A stretch of 60,000 nt of DNA from Phoronis australis (lineage: Eukaryota; Phoronida; Phoronidae). The notes under the pieces are model-generated. The model was given only the letters and a program-made list of their open reading frames with translations. It was not told the DNA's origin and did no database searches. This document shows, one piece after another, positions 12,801 through 27,800 of the stretch (position 1 is its first letter; each line of letters opens with the position of its first letter). Made by a program: the position numbers and the translations under genes. The stretch is from NCBI GenBank assembly GCA_002633005.1, contig NMRA01000012.1, positions 1,144,730 to 1,204,729 on the forward strand. The letters are read 5' to 3'.

Positions 12801-15800
12801 CAAAATGTCACTATCTACCTTGGCATCCTGTTTCGTGACAAAGTCCACAAATCCAAATCCCCTGTGTGAGCTGGTACCCTGTACTTTCTTAGGCAGTCTC
12901 ACAGTTTTCAGCTCCCCAAACACTCTAATAAGGAAGAGAACAGTAATAAATGACATGCCATCACCACTGTAGAAATGCCCTGGATGTTATTGAATTTTGT
13001 GTCTTTTTTGGAGAAAGGTTGACATCTCTATACAAAGTTGGGAAAATCAACAACTTTGGCCTCAAGAGCTCCACTTGAAAGCCACATTGCTTGAAGCCCG
13101 TGAGAAGAACTCTTGAGGGTATCAAATGTAGTTTTTAGTTTCTATTGAAAAATTCAATGTTGGTTGAAATACACACAACTAGGAGATCAGACAATGGAGT
13201 TAACTTGCCTGAATAATTCCTTCACTTCATGGGCTTTAGCTTCAAACGGTATATTGCGTACTAGTATCTTGGTGGAAGGTTTTCTTTTCCTCTCAGCTAC
13301 CTTTCTTGTGGTCTTCACAGCTGCACTACAAATTGAAATGTAACCAGTAGCCATTTACTAAAGAACAATTTCGTATTTTTAATGATTACCACTTTCAACC
13401 TCACCAGTAAAACACTTTTAATTTCAGACACTACAATGTCAATTAGTATCGTACACTGAAGTGACCATGGCTGTTATGACAACATCTAATCATTTAGAAC
13501 TGATCGTTAAGAAATGAAATAATATGGTGTCTAAATTTATAAATACTGTCATCAGAAACAGGCTCTCGCCTCGAACTGAAGAGACAGTTTTCAATAAAGA
13601 GGATATAATGTTGCTGATTTGCGGACACTAATTGATTCACGTTTTGTTCAATATCTTAAAATAAAACAGTAAATGGAAAGCACCACAAAAATGCTCAAAA
13701 ATAACGTGAGAGCACCCAGGGTTTCAAAGAAACTGGTTTGGTCTCTCGCAAAGTCTTAAAAAAGGGTGACTTCAGTGAGTTGCACAACATTGCAAATATA
13801 AGACAGAGTCATGCCGAGAGCTTGAGTCAGATGAAGCAGAGCTCTTCTGATCCACAAAGCTGACACTTGCTGATGCATTGAGATGTTACTATTTGACTGT
13901 TATTTGTTATTCGTTATGTGTCTGACATTCTTCTGATGATAACAGCTACACAACACATCCAAACATGGATGAAATATTACACCTCATTTATCTTCAATTT
14001 CCTATTATAAGCAAAGTTATACGACATAAACTTTAAGAGATCATACCACATTTAGACATTCACAATCAAAATTATTTTCTTTCCACTCAATGAAGCTCAA
14101 ACTTAACTCACGTTGTGGTTCGTTCAGACAACTTCAGTTCAAGAGTGTGCCCATCCACCTCAGTGTGTTGTAACGTCTTCAAGGCCTTTTGTAATGACGC
14201 TGGATCCATAAACTCAACAAATCCATAGCCCATTGACAACACTCCACCTAAAATACAACACCAACCGTAACATCGCCGAATCAGATAAAAATTATTGTAA
14301 TCCTTCACCTGTTTAGCCCACAATATGGTGTACAAGTGGAATTTAATGTTGTTGAATTTCTCGAGAAAAATAAATACTAAAATAACAATACATTTTTGAG
14401 CAAGTGTCACAAAACAACACTTCCCAATTTTTTGATTATTTGTGGCAAGGAAGTCTGCTTTTAAAAAGTCGGAAATGATAGTCTTGAAAGTTACGTTTGT
14501 GCAAAATAGCACGATCTAAAATACCTTCACACCAAGTGACCCCATTCTTTACTCAATATCCCCAGCACCAGGTGGCATGGAAGACAAATGTTCCACAAAA
14601 TTTTATATGTAAGTCGATGAAGATCACAAACCACGTGGGTTTGTATTCAAATTTACAATAATAAATACCTGGATTCTTGGGGTCCTTCTTTGTTGCTATA
14701 ACAACATCCTTGAGGGGGCCACATTTGGAGAAGATCTCCATTAATGTGCTTTTGGTTGTGTCAAAATTGATGTTCTTGACAAACAGCGTACAGCCCTCCT
14801 GGATTTCACTGTCATCGTCTTCTTCCTCCCCCTTAAAGGTAAATGCTATCAATTAAAGGAGATTCAGAGATGCAATGCCACAATCCGCTGTCAGAAAATA
14901 GAAAAAAAACATTACAAAATAAAAATCTCATAAAAGTTTTTAAATAGTTTAGCTTAGCACTACTTTCCATGAGGCCACTCCACATTCAAACCACATTCTC
15001 CCTTTCCTTCAAACTCATGAGAACACCAAGCGCAAGTATGAAAAAGATCATCAGTACAATGCTGATAATCTACAGGCCAGCACAGGAGTCAAACTTGGAC
15101 CTCATAAGAACAGTCCAAACCATTGGCTTACACTAAACTAAATTCGACCCAGTTTAATAGAGCGTCACCTCATTTGATTTTGATCTCCACGCTTGAATTT
15201 CCTTGCTGCCTTACAAACGATTGATCGGTTAGCTCTAAACAGACTACCAGTGAGCAAGGTAAGCCATTGCAACATCCAGTTTTAAAACATGACGTGTTGG
15301 ATGGCACAGCCAAGAGAGAAAGCAGGCAACACATTTCAAGACAACCTCAACAAAAAAGACGGCTAAATGAAGAATTTTAACATTAAATTTTATTGTAGCC
15401 TACAATTTATTATTTTAGTTCACAAACTATTATTATTTTTACCATAAATGTCACACTGATGATCAGCAAATGTGGCAGTCATGTTTTTCACGGGACCTCA
15501 TACGGAATACCTGCATATGGCGAGCGTCAATCTCGCAAATTTGGACGCCCACTTTTCAAATGCTAGATGAGACCCTGCTTGTCATTGAGCATTATTCTAG
15601 CTCTATGTTAAGGAAAACCTACCTCATTATTCTAGCTCAATGTTAAGGAAAACCTACCTCATTATTCTAGCTCAATGTTAAGGAAAACCTACCTCATTAT
15701 TCTAGCTCAATGTTAAGGAAAACCTACCTCATTATTCTAGCTCAATGTTAAGGAAAACCTACCTCTTTGTCTGCTTTGGCGTCACTCGATTTTTCAGTGG

Positions 15801-18800
15801 TCGTAAAAATACCAACTGGAGCCCACTCCAAGAAGAGAGGTATGTGCTGGAACTGTACACAACAGCATTATCATTTTCTGTTACAATCAAAGAAGACACA
15901 ATTTACAGTATTTTTCAGAACAAAATGACAAATTTTGTAGAAATTTACCTAACAAAAATCCAGAAGAAAACGATCAAGAAAACAAAAAAAACACATTGAG
16001 TTGATGTCACTACATTACTAATTCAATAACACTGACTTTATACAAATTCCGCACTAAGTCATACGCCAAACAAATTTTGTGGGGAACCGTGAACTCGAAA
16101 TACAACATGGAGTTTGGAATGGGGACACATGTACATAAGTTTTTGTCTATTCAAAAAAAGTCATATTGTTCTGTACCTTTGTATAAGCCAGACTTGTGAA
16201 TGCTGCCTTCGCTTCAGCTCCATGGTCAAATTCCACCACTGCTGTAATACCATGAGGGGGCAGCACTACACGCTTTAGACGGCCATGCTTTTGAAACAGT
16301 TGCTCAATCTCACCACAGGTGGTGCAACTTGGAAGGTTTTTAACAAGGATGACGGTTTTACTTCTAGCAGCTGCCGGCTGATGAAAGCACAAAATGAATA
16401 TTAATTTTAACTCCCACATACATCACAGCACGAAAAATTAAAATGTCATAAATCTTGAATAGCCTTAACATTTCAATGCAATGTTTAGGACTAACATCAG
16501 CAAAAATATTTACTGAGAGATGAAAAGTCAGTCTTACACCAACATCTTGGTCCTACCATGAGCAAGCAATGACCGTATATGTATGACGTTACATATCAGT
16601 GGTCAGTAGATTTTACTTTGACATCTTCGTTGATTAAAGTTTTATCAGTAGAATGTATCCTTATAGAATGTACAAATAATTATTCATCAAAAATACTCAA
16701 AGCCACAAAAGAAAAGTAGTGCAATAATAGAAACTGCTATGCTTGCCTCAACTAAACCAGCAATAATTGAAACGCTTTCAATTCCTCACCTGACTGAAGG
16801 CATCCAAACTGATGCCGTTATTAAGCAGAAAATTGCGTGTTTCAGACACTATCTGCGTCTCACCAAGCGCCATGCGTACTCCAAGACTTTGACTAGACTC
16901 CTGGAAGGCACAAAAGTGACAGTTTACTAAAAGAGCGTGGCATCTACTAAAATCAAAAACATAATCTTGTTATTAACTGTTGCTCATTCAAATTAACAAC
17001 AAATTTGAAACACAAAGTACAAGTCAGGCTCAATGTTTCATTCGAGTCCAACAATTGCTAGGTACACACCCCTCCCCTAATGGAAACCTTCAAACTCTTA
17101 GTTGAACATAAGTCTTTGTACTTTCTATTCTAGTGATCTAGAAGTCATGTGTTGTTTATTTTATGCTAGAGTACAAAATGAATTCTAATCAAGAACTAAT
17201 CAATATTCAAACTTGGGCCTCACAAGAGAGAGAGAAAGTGAGTCAGTCCACAATACAAACCGCTAGGCTATACTGGCCTCCTCTTTTCTGTCTTTCAATT
17301 TAATTGAAAATGTGAAGGAACCACTAGAGCAATTACCACGTCCAATATTTGCTGCTTAGAAGCATTGAACTTGTCTGCCATAACATCGGCTACAGCACTC
17401 GCTCCAAGAAACAGGCTGTTCCAATTATGTGAGCTGGACGCCGTTTTCTTCGCCTGGTCTGCTTTCTTCTGTTTGTAGGAGGATCCCTCTAAATAAACAA
17501 TGATTGAAGTAATAATCATAGCCAGCAAAGATTCCATCCAGAATCTCAAGCAATGCCTAATGAAGAGCTAAATTTCATCTCCATGTTAGGCTAATTTTAG
17601 GTAACTGTTGAAATTTATAAGAGCTTCCAGCATCAGTTTTGAGAATATTTCCAGCTACAAATGTTCCAAGGGTAGTCATATCAAATGACAAGCAAACAAA
17701 CAAACAAACAAAACAAACCTTGAACTGTAGGGTCCTCATCTTTTGGTGCCTTCCCTGGGATAATATGAAGCATGCGACCCTAAGGAAGGAAATTATCAAT
17801 TTTGCTTCAAAAACTTTTAAAGGCATCCATTTGTTCGCACACAGTATCAGGTATGTCATAAAACAAACAAAAACGTGCAGACACCATGGTAAAAGTGTTT
17901 GAACAGCATTTATGTCACCATGGCCACAACAAATACTTCAATATTTATTCTTTGTTCAGAATATGCAAGCCAACAATTTCAGCACGAAACCTATTAATGC
18001 ATGGCTTTGCAATTATCCTTTCCATAGATAGCGAGAGACATCACATACACAGAGAACTGTGGGATATCTGTCATACCAAGCAGCACCAGCAGCAGATATG
18101 CAAATACGATCTGTAGTAAAGCAGCCACAAGTTCAATATATCATAGGTATGAGTAAACAGATAGCTTCTATCCAAAATCAACTGTTAGGTTACCAAGCAG
18201 ATGATCGCCTGCGTAACACAGGATTCTGGATTAGATACACAAGCATCAATTTTCCCATCCATTAGAAGGTTGATTGTAAATCCAATTGTATCCTGCAATG
18301 ACATTCATAAATATCTGGCATGTTTACCTGTGACGTAACCGCACATTTATAACTTCAGATTCCTGATGGCCTGATATGAACCCTGATTAAGTATTCACCG
18401 TAATTTTCATTTTTAATTGCGAGTACGTTTTTACTCACTTTGTAGTTATTTCATTCTCTTTACCTCTGTATCACTGAGTGAAGTAAATCACTTCTCGCAA
18501 TATGCAATTTGATTCAGGGTCAAAAAGCATAACATACCAGCCAGTCATCAGCTTTTTATGTTTCCTAATACGGATGCCTAGAATGACGAATTTTGGGAAA
18601 TACGATCTGTGACGCAGGATGAATGATGTACATAGTTTCCATAATCCACCATTCTAGGTAAGGGCTATTCCAGCAAAATCTGTATGGGAGGGGGGGAAGG
18701 CACTTTTATTTCGTACCCACCGCCCATATTTTTCATTTATTTCTCCAACCCATGACCCATCATTTTTTAATTATTTTTAATAATTTAAAATATAAAATCC

Positions 18801-21800
18801 AACACTTGCAAACAAACTGCCTCCAGGAGGACCTGTTAAGAACTTAGATGATTGACAGACAAGAACTAGTTGTCTTGTCTAATATTGTCAAAAACTAAAG
18901 TAGCCTGTGAGCAATACTTTTGGCAGCCACCAGGTGTCTCTGTTCACCATGTGTCTATAATTTCAATGAACATTTTTCCAATTATAAGGATCTATGAATC
19001 TCAAACTGTCTCCATGAACTCTTTTATACTTCTATGTCAAGTGAATATTGGAACTTGTTTATCTTACTCCTCATACTTTTTATTTAAAAATCATCAATTT
19101 TCTTATGTGTTAACACCAGTTTAGTGTTGCATAACTTTTCAATTCAATAGGACTGCAGACAAACAGTTGGCTCAAATCAAGTTGCCCATGACTTGATTAA
19201 TGGCTTAGTGAACATATTGCACTCTGTTCACTGGCAATATGGACTGAAGTAACCAACCTGTCAACATCAGCAGGTCAGAAAATACCACCCATTTTTAATA
19301 CATCACTTCTTACAGGAACGACCACCCATAATTTGAGTTTTTTTCTGAAGACCACCACCCATGAATTTTTATTTCTACTGCCGTCCCCCCCCCCCTCCCA
19401 CACGGATTTTACTGGAACAGCCCTAAGCGCAAAAGTACTGAAAATGCAAATTATTCTATATTCCATGCCACTTGTCAGTATATTGTGTACTAAACAGCAC
19501 ATTTGATTAACCTGAAAGACAGTGCCATCTAGCTGTGAGTACGCCTTGACAGCGTGTTCAGGCATCAAGAATGTAATGATGGCGAATCCCTTGACTTTCT
19601 TCGACTTCTTGTCAATGGGTAAACTGATGTCAGTCAGGGGACCTGCAGTAGTCAAAGAACAGCTTTGATATATTTCACATTAAGACAAGAGGTGGATGAA
19701 CAGTCTCTAGTGTGTACGTGAGCTTAGTCAATGAAATAACGAATCGTCTAACTCCAATAAGGCACAACTACTAACAGAAGCCATCATATCTGAAAAGCAA
19801 TTGCCAAAACATTTTAATGTGGGACAAAACCTATTGTTGGAAAATTGATTTTTTCCTATATTCAAAAACTTACAATGCTCATAAGTTTACCAAACATTAA
19901 GCAGTGATAGCTGCATCACACTAATTAAGCTAAAAATGAAGTAAACCATTCTTAAGGTTACGTGTAACCTTATTTCTCAAAACTATTATGTGTGAGGATT
20001 TTAACTATATTCAATTTCAAATGAATAGTTGTTTCTGGAGAAAAACAAGGCTGTTCTTTAATTTCAACACGTCCACTCAATCAATGGTTTTCAAAGATGG
20101 TGCTGTAGAAGACGAGAAGGTCTGAAACGTAATTTCATTGCAAAAAAAATACATACCAAGCTTGGAAAATAATTCTTGTAGGTCCTCTTCAGTACAAGTA
20201 TACGAAAGGTTGCGAAGAAATAGCCGGCCAGTCTGTAAAGATAGCACGTCATGTAAAGAATATGGAAAATATCAACTGATCAGAGCAAGCCAAAAGCATT
20301 CAGACAAAATGACAGCGACTTTCCTGTCGTAACAGCTGGGCTGAAGCCAAATTCCACCGTCAGAGAAGTCTTCCCTTATGACTGAGAATGAAGGGGAAGT
20401 TACAGGAAAGAAGCCAAATTCCACCGTCAGAGAAGTCTTCCCTTATGACTGAGAATGAAGGGGAACTTACAGGAAAGTCAGTAAGGTGACCAAGCCATTC
20501 TGTAATTAGAATTTTGCTGCCCTAATATTTACAGCCAGTCATTTTTGTTGTTTACAGAATTAGCTGTCATGACGGGAAAACTTTATTTTGTCTGATAAAT
20601 TTTATCTTGTACTGTATAAAACTGCCATAATATGCTATGCTTACATCATAACAGCAATATTACCAAGAAACTCAAACAACAATATTTTGAACACGGTTTA
20701 AAAGATGCAGCATAACTAACAAGAAGAGTTAGAAAAAGACATTAATGGAGTAATGATAATTTAACCCCAAACATGATCTCATGGTTATGTAGACTTCATC
20801 AACATGATTATGTTTTCAGCCAAAGATCTACAAACCTATAACATTTAACTCCGTCGAAGTTGATATTTTCTGAAAGTAAAAAGGCTGTAGAACTTGAATT
20901 TTTGGTGCAATTTTGCCACTGATTGCATCACGCGACCATGTCTATTTAGTAAAATTTAGCAAAAAAGAAAGGTACATTCACAGCAAAACAACTGCATCAA
21001 TAACACAACCATATTTTGTTTGATGTAAACGCTAAAGACAAAATTTCAAAACGCTTTTACAATTCTCTATATTATCACTTCATTTTTGTTTTATGCAACT
21101 TCTAAGTTTGTTCATAAAAATCAAAAAAGAGCTATTTTTGAAAGCCCCTCGTGAAAAAGTGGAACATTTTAAAAACAATTTATTATTATTATAGGGCTTT
21201 AGAGCACAGTGCACAAAGTACAGTATGTTTCATACAAATGCAGTGGCCACTTCCAAGAGATGACAATCCAAAGCATGCTAAATTTGGACATTTTTCTAGG
21301 GTACTAGATAACCTTAAGTTCAAGTTGTTCTTCACAAGGAAAATCCTTTTAATAGTGATTTTGGTAGATGTGTCAAAGGTTAAAATGACATTCGGACATT
21401 AGCGACACGTCAGCATTATACAACAACCAACCTCAATGATGATGTCAGCATTCACCTCGTATTGATTGTCCCTGGGCTCCTGTAACCATAAAAACATTGT
21501 TCATCTGCACTGTTGTTCTCTATTTACACAGTAAACACCAGTCTCACTGGTCATGTCACTTACTGCAACTTAGCACCCAAGTGGCTCATCATGTTCATTC
21601 AAAACTGACAGAGTCATTGTACTTAAAAATGGACAGACAAAAGCAGCATTGAGACATTGTTTCAAAGAGTTCGTAACACAAAGAAAAACTGAAAACAACA
21701 AAATTCATTACCTCATTCTCAACTGGCTGGATAGGTTTTTCATCATGTTTAACAATTTTCTTCAAGAAGATCCTTTTCCCACCTATAGAAATGAATAAAT

Positions 21801-24800
21801 AACATAATCAAACACAGTAATTCAAACACTTCAGATTGATATTTCCCCGTAGGTGTCGAGATGTGAAATTTAAGTCACCGAAGAATGAAACTGGTATTCA
21901 AAAAGAAAGGTGAGAGACACTATGAAGTTGGTTTTACCACGTGGGTCTCAATACTAATCCACACAGCCATACCTAGTTTTAACTTGTTCCTTCGTAAAGC
22001 CTGTTCCATCTCTTGCTCAGACTGGAATTCAACCTGAACCAGTCCTGCAAGTACATACAAAAGAAATCATAAACAGCAGTTAGTTAGGTTACGAGTAACC
22101 CTGGAAAATGTCAAAATTGGCATAACCATGGAAAATGGCAAAATTTGACGTAACCCTGGAAAATGGCAAAATTTGGCTAACTTTGGAAAGTCACAAATTA
22201 GAATCAGCTGATCAGATTCAAATGAAACTTTTAAATACTATGATACAGCCACTTTTTTCCAAAACATCTTTAGAAAAGCATTGTTATTGAAAATTATTTA
22301 TTTTTGCATCATGTGCTACCAAAAATTGGGGTCTTTTATGACTTTTGGGATAAAAATCTAAAGTTACATCTACAAAAACAAAAAAGTTATTTAGAAAACT
22401 TTGGCAGCATTTTTGAGATTTCATTTTGAATACTTGACTAAAAAGAAAAATGGTGGAAAATGCCCTAAAACTATGGTAGCTATGCAGGGCTATCATGAAA
22501 CAAAAAATGTATGGTGGACTGAAATGACCACCAGTCCCATTGCTATCATGTTATTATGCATTACTAATATTTATACAATATGATCATAGCAATAATGCTC
22601 AATTTTACGCCCAACTTCTTCCATGTTCGCAATACCCTGACACGTGACACATGCCGTTCCGGGAGAAAGTTATTCCGGGAGAAAGTTATTCCGGGAGAAA
22701 GCTGTTATTGTGGCAAATACAGGAGAGTGCTACGTAGGAACAATTTGTACCTTACATAAACTGATTACAAGACATCCACAGCCTTTACATGCCATCTGAT
22801 CAGATCCACCGTTCCACAGTTTCGCATATGAAAGCTCACAAGTAGTTGACCTAGTCCCCTAACACTACCAGATCTATATTCTTACAATGAGAAGGCAACA
22901 TGTCAATGACATAACTTGTGGTAAGGCTGTTTCCCCGTGGTGACTGCATGTGATTGGCTAAATTAGTAATGTTTTGCACATTACTTCTACGCCGATTGTT
23001 ATGACAAATGCTTCATATTTAATTGTTCACGAGATGCCCAATACCTGGTTTCTTGAGTTTTTTGTTCCACGACAAGTCCACTTTGGTCACATTCAGCGGC
23101 TTAAAAAACTCTCGTATTTCCTGTTCTCCCAAGCCAGGTGACACTCCTTTCAGTTGAACACAAAACTGTTCCTGGACATGTTCTTGGACAACCTTATGAA
23201 AACAATTTTATCAACAGTTCAGCCAGATAACTACACAACTTTATACTTCACTCCTTGAGGGTTAGGTACACCATCGGTTTTAAAAGCTCCACAATTCCTA
23301 GCAGTGTTCTCCATGAACCAGAAACACACTGTAGCTTACACTCTCTGAAGACCAAATGTACTTGCAGATTTACTATCTTGAGTGCACATTTACCTACCTA
23401 GTCATCTGATGTACTAATCAATGAGCTATGCCCAGTTGTTGCTAAGCACAATTTAAAGCAATTACGCCATAATTTTTTCCTAACTGGTACCCATTTTATA
23501 AAACAGATTGCAGACCATTAAAACATGCGACAACTGCTGATAAACGGGCGCTGATGACATGTTAAAACAAGTCATGAAGAACATCGCCAGGCCACCTGCA
23601 TATATCCCTGCGGGGCCACTTGATTAGGTGACAGTTATAAAGTTTGGTGTTCAGCGTTGATTTATAATGAAATCCAAATATTTTCATTCTTATGTCAGAA
23701 AATGCCAAACACAACTCCAAACAACAAGGTGATTATTCAAACTGTAAAGATGGTCAAAGCAGATTAATCTTAACACTTAATATTTTCAAAGTTGACACAT
23801 TTTTGACTTCAAGTCCTACCTGATGGCTTACAGAGACCTCTTCATTATCATCAGAATCTACAAATACCAGATATGGCAATGAATCAGTAACTATCGAGCA
23901 GTCCAGGCATGTCAACTCAGTAGCATTCAAGTGACACGGAGACTCGTACACAATCTACGATTTACTCTAAAAACACTCAAAAAAATGGTAACCGTTGTAA
24001 AGACGGGCCTGTTTAGATCAAAGTCATAGTGAAGGAATGCTTTCAATAAATAAATTGTCTTGTGAAATCATTCCCAGATAACCAGGTCTAATTAGCGATG
24101 ATAAAAACATAAGCAAATGCCTCTGCTTGAATTCTGGTACTAATCTAATTTTTTGTGAGAATGTCAGCAGCTAGTCCCATAGCTGCATACAGAAGTCCAT
24201 TGCAAGTGATAGGACTGCACACCGTTAAGAATTATTGACATGATCTGATATCAATGTTTTCTTATCGATGCAGGTATGTTTAGCCATACTACCCGAAAGG
24301 TGTATATGAAAATAAATAAAAACGAAAGAAAGGTTTATGCATTCACAAAACTGGATTACAAACCTAACTGCAATGTACATTCACCAAACAGACTAAACTT
24401 ATACTCCACAATGAAAGTATGGAAACAAACCAGTGGCACATATTCTTTAACATGATTTGTAAACCCAAACTTTTCCAGGGTCCACTGAGCAATATGTACC
24501 ATTAATCAAGTACTAAAGTGCAGCTCTAATATATGTGTTAAAGGGCCAATAAGACTACGCCTCCTGTCAAAAAATACTTTATTTTGATTTAGGCTTCTCA
24601 TTAAGACATTCATCTCAACTTATTCTTTCCTTAGACTAGTAAGAAATGATTTTCAGGCTTACGAAGGAATGAGAAGTCATTATTCCTTCAAACCAGGCCC
24701 ATCACGTAGCTTTTCACGGCAAGTTAGTTTCTGTTGCCAAGTTACCCCGACCTACCCTGTTTTTGCACAGCAGGAGATGTCTCATCAGACCTTGTGACGC

Positions 24801-27800
24801 GAGTGCTGGGGCCAACATCATCAACCCAGAGTGGTTTGGACGACCTACTTTGGTGGATTTCAGCAAATTCTTGAAACTCAGGGTCATCTTTAAGCTGCGA
24901 ATGCAGACAAAAGACAGCATGAATCAAGAATTGATTGGTCCCCATATCCCTCACTAGCTACCTCAGACTGTGATACCTTCTCCAAATCTAACTCTTCCCA
25001 TTCGACTTGGTCAATTCAAAGCTGAACCCCAAATCAAAGTTAGCTTCGATTTTCGTGGTGAGCAGACGATATTTGAGATTTTATTCTGTTTCCCAGGTTT
25101 TAGTGTATTTTTGGATTTTTATTATTGTCACCAATTTTCAGTTTATCCCCATTTCACTCACTAACAACTGGCATTATGTGATATAAAGGCTTTCCATTTA
25201 TTTATCTTATGACATTTCGACTAATTTTCATCTTCTTACATTTTCGAGTATTCAATGCATGAAAACCAGCCACCAGTTTATCTTGACAATAAAACCCTCC
25301 TCATTGAATAGAAAATGACCCGCATCTTTAAAGATTGATTACTTTTCTGATATCTGAAATTAAACAAATTGCGAAATTACTCCAGCTTATTCAGAACGCA
25401 TATTGAATAAATTTAGTTACCTCTCCTAAAAGTTCGTCTACCACTTTGTTTGACTTGTTTTCAGCTTTATTGTGCACCTGAAAGAGCAGATGGTGAGAAC
25501 ATTTCAATAAAATTAAAACACAAGAGGAGTAGAGCCCAAGGCATAGCACAGATATAAACCTGCATTCCGTCAAAGAAACCTTTAGGCTCTGATTTAAAGT
25601 TATGTAGGGCCCTAGAAAAATGCCCGAATTTGGCTAAATTCAGGACATCATATCTCAGAAATGCCTTTTTGGATTCATATAAACCTTTCAGATGTTATGC
25701 TTTATGCACTGTTCTCAAAAACAGGAATTGTTTTTAAAATGTTCCATATTTACATGTCTTTTGAGGGACTAGCAAGAAATAGGATTTTTATGATTTTCAT
25801 GAAAAAGTTGCATAAAATCAAAATGAATTTATCTAGAAAACTTTAAACAGCATTTTTGAAATTTCATCCTGAATATTTATATCAAAGGAAATTTTGTCAT
25901 GTTATTGATAACAGTGTTTTGATACTGATGCAACTTTCTTTTGTGCTAATTTTTGCTAAATTTTGCTACCTATTTGCCATTAACTGTGTCATGTGACTAT
26001 TCAGGTTTAGGAAAATTAATACGAACGAAAGGTACATTCATAGCAAAACAACAGTATGAATAACATATTATACTAAATTTCTCTTCACATAAATGTTCAA
26101 ATCTCGAATACAGTTTTCTAAATTATTTTGTTTTCGTCTTATGTAACTTTTGAGTGTTTTCACAAAAGTCCTATTTTTGATAGCCCCTCATACAAAAGTG
26201 GAACACTTTAAAAGCGATCCCTAACAGTGTTTTGTCAAACAGTGCATAACGCACAGCTATCAGATCAACCATTTTCGAGACATGATGTTTAAACGTTAAC
26301 CAAATTTAAACGTTTTTTCAGTAGTAGCCACTTGCAGGAGTCCCACAGTTTGAGAACCAGTTTTCTTCATTGAATAACATGGTTAAACCGGTTCTTAAAA
26401 TCTAGTACCTGTGTAAGTGACTCGTGTCATTTTCTAGGACACCACACAACATTAACACATATTACATTGAGACGGAAGTTCTTAAGACATCATTGGCATG
26501 CCCCAAGAAACTCCCAATGTTTTGCGGCAGAGAAACGCCGTCATAAAGATTTGATCATGAGCAGAATCTATTCAAAGAGTCTGCCATTCACTGTCCTTTA
26601 AATTTCATCAACTGTAATACAATATAATTATAACTTTTTATGACTTAAGGTCCTGTGAATCTCCCTCTTTCATTGGGCTTTCAAACGAGACTCCTGTAAA
26701 TGTTAGAGTATTATTTTTTTCAAAAGTCATACTACAACCAAAATTGCATAAGTCAGATATAAGCATTATTGGATTTTTGCTCAACTCAGACAAAGTTCCG
26801 AGATACATCTGCTCTAGTTCATGCCCTTCATAAAGTCAAAATTTTCGTCCAGTTGCATCCGACTTTACACGAGTTCTATTACACAAATTGCTGATCCTTA
26901 ATATGAGAAAGACTATACCGGTTTCTCTGGGTAGGGCTTCTCCGTGTCGTGAAGCTTTTGATAAGCTGAACTCCCTCGACTGTGCTTGCTCCATGGTCGA
27001 GCTTTGTTTGGGTCATTCAAATCTCGAGCAATCTCCACCTGAAATGGTTACAACAATGCGTTTGAAGTGGATTCAAAAGCCAAGATTATTTCAAGAATGT
27101 CCCTTCCTATTTTCAAGAAACTGTGACTATTGTCTGATCTGTCAAGCATGATGAATGTAGAACACAAATTGACAAAGATTTATGAACTCATATGTTAATA
27201 TGACTATTATGTAAGGACAAGCATGAGTTAAAATGATCGATTTTGTTTAGCCAGAGGAATAGTTAATTCACTTAAGTTTAATGTATTTACGCTTCATGCA
27301 AAATGCAGCTCACCAGCCTTTTGATCATTTCAACCTTGTCTTACCCAAGTTTGAAGTTGAAGACTTAAGCTCCAAAAGCCTGCGCTCCATTCCACTTCAG
27401 AGTAAACATTAAACCTGGACTGCATTGTCCTACATCATGTATTACCTGTATTTTAGATGTCTTGATGAACGACTTATTGAAATACTTGACAGCATCCTGT
27501 GCTTGCGCTGAAGTCTTGTACCCAACAAAGGCAAATTTTCTGAACACTCCATCCTTTGTGTACTTGAGAGTACAGTCTGTGACATCACCTTTCTTACTGA
27601 AAAGGTTCCGCAACTGTTCTTCTTTCAGCTGCAATAAATTAGAAGCGTATCGAATCATTCAATAAGAAAGAGCATTAGCAAAACTTGATACACTTCTTGA
27701 ATAAGACAACGTCCACCCTAATTCAAACTGACCCAGTATTTTAGCAGTAGAAATCTGTAAGTTGCAAAGTAAGAAATTTTGGTTATTGTTTAGAATGTGA

